Assembly (NCBI RefSeq): GCF_027627575.1
Contig: NZ_CP114065.1
Location: 6,944,001-7,008,000, forward strand
Length of the DNA: 64,000 nucleotides
Direction: 5' to 3'
Source of the DNA: Kribbella sp. CA-293567
GTDB taxonomy: Bacteria > Actinomycetota > Actinomycetes > Propionibacteriales > Kribbellaceae
The notes under the pieces are model-generated. The model did not search any database. It was not told the DNA's origin and worked only from the letters and a program-made list of their open reading frames with translations. Of this stretch, positions 61,683 to 64,000 are shown one piece after another; position 1 is the stretch's first letter; each line of letters begins with the position of its first letter. A program made the translations under genes and the position numbers.

Positions 61683-62345
61683 ATGGTCACCACATCCGCC
61701 GGCGAGGAGCCGGGAGCGGACGCCGGTACGGCGTACCCGCTGCGCCGGACGCCGACCCAGGACCGGGCCAACCGCCAGGTCGAGCGCATCCTGGACGCGG
61801 CCTGCGCCGAGGTGGTCGAGCGCGGCTACGACGCCGCCTCGACCAGCAGCATCGCCCGTCGCGCCCAGATCGCGGTCGGCAGCGTGTACCGCTACTTCCC
61901 CGATAAGCGAACCCTGATCCAGGCGATCGAGCGCCGCAACCAGAACCGCTACACCGAGACGGTGCGCGAGCGGCTGGCCGTGGTGGCGGACTGGCGCGAA
62001 GCCGTCGACGTCACGCTGGACACCTTCCGCGAGATGCACACCACCGACCCGGGCTTCCGCGCGGTGGTGCTGAGCGGTCTGGGCGATCCCGACCTGGAGG
62101 CGACCCCGGGCGAGTTCGACGACCAGCACGCGGGCGAGTTCGCGGAGCTGCTGGCGCTGCGGTTCGGGGCGAAGGACAGCCACGAGTTCCGGATGACGGT
62201 CACGCTGACGATCGCGATGGGCGAGGCGCTGGCCCATCTGGCGGATCGGCTGCCCGCCGCGGACGCGGAGTACGTGCTGGCTCAGGGCCGGCCGGCCCTG
62301 CATCACCTGCTCGAGTCACACCTGCCGGCCGAACCACCTGCCTGA
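61683..62345 (+). CDS. TetR-family regulator
   Basis: A 220-residue TetR regulator: helix-turn-helix in TSSIARRAQIAVGSVYRYFPDK (residues about 58-79), then a ligand domain ending LLESHLPAEPP. It diverges from the PI-PLC-like gene and may control it. A CACAAT hexamer ends six bases before the ATG, the same spacing as the -10 of the tetR gene at 27324. Confidence 0.88.
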   Translation: MVTTSAGEEPGADAGTAYPLRRTPTQDRANRQVERILDAACAEVVERGYDAASTSSIARRAQIAVGSVYRYFPDKRTLIQAIERRNQNRYTETVRERLAVVADWREAVDVTLDTFREMHTTDPGFRAVVLSGLGDPDLEATPGEFDDQHAGEFAELLALRFGAKDSHEFRMTVTLTIAMGEALAHLADRLPAADAEYVLAQGRPALHHLLESHLPAEPPA

Positions 62346-62364
62346 GTGACGGCCCGGAAACACC

Positions 62365-62399
62365 TGTTGCTCGAGCCGGAGGCGCTGGCTCGAGCAACA
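62365..62399. terminator. bidirectional hairpin
   Basis: Perfect 12-bp arms GTTGCTCGAGCC (62366-62377) and GGCTCGAGCAAC (62387-62398) around nine bases lie between convergent genes. Confidence 0.85.
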
Positions 62400-62481
62400 C
62401 ACATCGTCAAATCAGAAGTCCCCCGCCGTCGAGCGAGGGAGGTACTGCGCGCCGGCGTCGTACCGGCTGGGAAGTAGGGAC

Positions 62482-62886
62482 CTACCGCTGGGGTTGTGGC
62501 TGCGGCGCCGGTGACCGCGGCCCGATCTGCGGCCAGTGGCTGACCTTGCCCGCGATCCGGGCCCGGCGGGGCGCCCGGATGTCGTAGCTGACGATCACCC
62601 GGTCGTTCTTGGCGTAGGTGCTCGCCGAGGCCAGCGGAATCATCCGCTGGACCTGGAACGGGCCCTCACCGTGCCGCGTGTAGTACTCGACGGTGATCTC
62701 CAGGCATTCCGCCGTCGCACCACTTTCGAGCTGTCCGCGGACCGGTCCCCGCACCCGCGTCACTCGTCCGGCTGTCTTCTCGATCCCGTCGCTGCGGCGC
62801 CGGACGCCCGCAACGATGTCTGCCACGATGCATGCCGTGACCAGCAGCACCAGGCCTAAACCACCGAATACAACGATAGTCAACAT
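62482..62886 (-). CDS. DUF3592-like membrane protein
   Basis: A 134-residue protein with one N-terminal membrane helix (residues 1-24) and a beta-rich domain resembling DUF3592 (AECLEITVEYYTRHGEGPFQ, then RVIVSYDIRAPRRAR). Function unknown. The ATG at 62886 gives the helix at the very N-terminus; the frame upstream is open without support. Confidence 0.75.
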   Translation of the reverse strand: MLTIVVFGGLGLVLLVTACIVADIVAGVRRRSDGIEKTAGRVTRVRGPVRGQLESGATAECLEITVEYYTRHGEGPFQVQRMIPLASASTYAKNDRVIVSYDIRAPRRARIAGKVSHWPQIGPRSPAPQPQPQR

Positions 62887-63015
62887 GGCACTCACCCCCG
62901 ACGCGCCGCCCGCTGGCGACGCGGTCGTTTGTCGAAACTGGCTGCGCGGGGCTTCCCGCACAACGGTGGGACGGCGGCTGAGTCCAGTCGGTTCCCACGT
63001 AAGGACAATTGTGTT

Positions 63016-63999
63016 TCAGCTGTCGCCCGCCATGCCGAACTGATACCGCGACGGCACCGGCCGTGACGTTCCCAGTTCACGCTGCGCCCACTGCCAGTAC
63101 TCCGCCAACGGGTTCCCGCCCTCGCGCAGCCCGGCAAGCTCGATTCCCTCGTCCAGCAAGGCCTGCGCGCCGGCCGCGTCGCCGGTCTGCAGCAGGTGCT
63201 TGACCCAGGCCAGCTTGATCCGCGGCTGCGATCGCACTGTCGCCGAGGCCTTCTCGTAGATCTCGGCGGCAAGCCGGTCGTCGCGCTTCTCCACGGCCCA
63301 GTCGAGCGCCTCCACCGACAGCGCTAGCAGGTCGCCCCGCGTCTGCCTGATCGCCAGTTCCCACAGCTTGCTGTCGTCCGAGGAGACAGCGAGATTGCGG
63401 CTGGCCCAGACGGTCGGCCGGCGCTCCAGCGACTGCTGCCACGCTTCGATCGCACCCGCTTCGTCGTCGGCGTACCAGCGGGCGACGCCGCGGTGGTACC
63501 AGATCAGCCAGTTGTCGTCCTCGACGGCTTCGAGCAGGTCCTTCCAGCCGACCAACGTGCCGTCCGGCGCTGCCTCTGCTGACTCCGGCTCCGGCATTCG
63601 TCCTTCCAGCACCGGCAACCAGGCACGCTCGCGCTCGGTCATCGTGGTGCCGGCGAACGGCGTACCGGCAGAGACTGTCCACCCCGTACGCCGCAACTCC
63701 AGCGCGCCCCACCCGGACCCTTGAGCAAGAAGCTCGACCGGCTCGGCGTCGATGACGGTCAGCCAATCCGCTTCCCTGGTGGCCAACGACGCCAGCACCG
63801 GTTCCAGTACTGCGCTCGTCGCGGTGCGCGCCGCCTTCCAGTCCTCCGCATGCGCGACCTCAGGATCGACCGAGACGCGCCCATAGGCTTCCAGCCACTG
63901 CCAGTCAGTTGCGGCAGGCAACTTCAGGTGTTCCATCTGGGTTCGCGCCAGGCCGGCCTGGATCTCGGCGTACCCGTGGCCCTGCAACCCCGGCGCGAG
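63016..63999 (-). CDS. TPR-containing protein, probably DUF5107 family (5' end outside window)
   Basis: The C-terminal 328 residues of a larger protein. TPR-like helix pairs are visible (WYHRGVARWYADDEAGAIEA, then WQQSLERRPTVWASRNLAVS and IKLAWVKHLLQTGDAAGAQA). The frame runs open to the edge of the window, and no start is needed inside. The pattern (QLEAYG-like repeats with WLEAYGRV and GWGALELRRTG) fits the DUF5107 multi-domain proteins, of unknown role. The N-terminal beta domain is not seen. Confidence 0.72.
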   Translation of the reverse strand, partial: LAPGLQGHGYAEIQAGLARTQMEHLKLPAATDWQWLEAYGRVSVDPEVAHAEDWKAARTATSAVLEPVLASLATREADWLTVIDAEPVELLAQGSGWGALELRRTGWTVSAGTPFAGTTMTERERAWLPVLEGRMPEPESAEAAPDGTLVGWKDLLEAVEDDNWLIWYHRGVARWYADDEAGAIEAWQQSLERRPTVWASRNLAVSSDDSKLWELAIRQTRGDLLALSVEALDWAVEKRDDRLAAEIYEKASATVRSQPRIKLAWVKHLLQTGDAAGAQALLDEGIELAGLREGGNPLAEYWQWAQRELGTSRPVPSRYQFGMAGDS

Positions 64000-64000
64000 C

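Overview
The window is high-GC actinobacterial chromosome. A mycothiol synthase, a mycobacterial-type ppk/mutT1 neighbour pair, Streptomyces-type PHO-box repeats, GTG/TTG starts and leaderless-looking promoters place it in the Actinomycetota. Gene content and style suggest a Kribbella-like member of the Propionibacteriales; that genus is an inference from memory, not a database match. No rRNA, tRNA or CRISPR array was recognised.

Layout. (1) 1-4.1 kb: the 3' part of mshD, then a tandem duplication of a two-gene module (DUF6318-like lipoprotein plus secreted PKD-domain protein). (2) 4.1-14.6 kb: a carboxylesterase, then a phosphate block: polyphosphate kinase, MutT1-type Nudix/phosphatase, bifunctional nuclease, a secreted protein of unknown role, and pstSCAB behind a PHO box. 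(3) 14.6-18.5 kb: three membrane proteins with Gly/Gln/Tyr-rich disordered tails (one DUF4190-like, two RDD), a DUF2752 protein and a SatD-like regulator/membrane pair. (4) 18.8-23.9 kb: thiC under a TPP riboswitch, a PlsC-type acyltransferase, and a second phosphate uptake system (PiT plus DUF47/PhoU-like partner). (5) 24-33.7 kb: secreted GH3 hexosaminidase with two DUF202 proteins, several regulator/effector pairs (MarR, TetR, XRE/MmyB) with visible operators, an EamA transporter, an ion channel and a thioesterase. (6) 33.8-39.97 kb: a decayed phosphotransferase, a FAS1 lipoprotein with a membrane-anchored sulfite-oxidase-like enzyme, a flavin reductase and an aldo/keto reductase. (7) 40-48.6 kb: a TAXI-TRAP transporter with a divergent two-component system, a lower-GC AbiEi/AbiEii-like toxin-antitoxin pair, and a second, orphan TAXI receptor. 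(8) 48.7-64 kb: GH38 alpha-mannosidase, secreted esterases, PucR regulator, P450, DUF5709, FUSC, a lone TnpB element, OsmC, a secreted PI-PLC-like enzyme, TetR, a DUF3592-like protein and the C-terminal part of a TPR protein.

Core metabolism (phosphate, thiamine, mycothiol) is interleaved with accessory modules. The signals best worth following are three tandem hairpins with near-identical loops but different, base-paired stems (40033-40147); five phased 22-bp repeats in front of an XRE regulator (31245-31354); the AbiE-like pair sitting in a TRAP locus; the lone TnpB whose right end abuts the FUSC stop codon; and the duplicated lipoprotein/PKD module. Strong hairpin terminators separate most convergent units.
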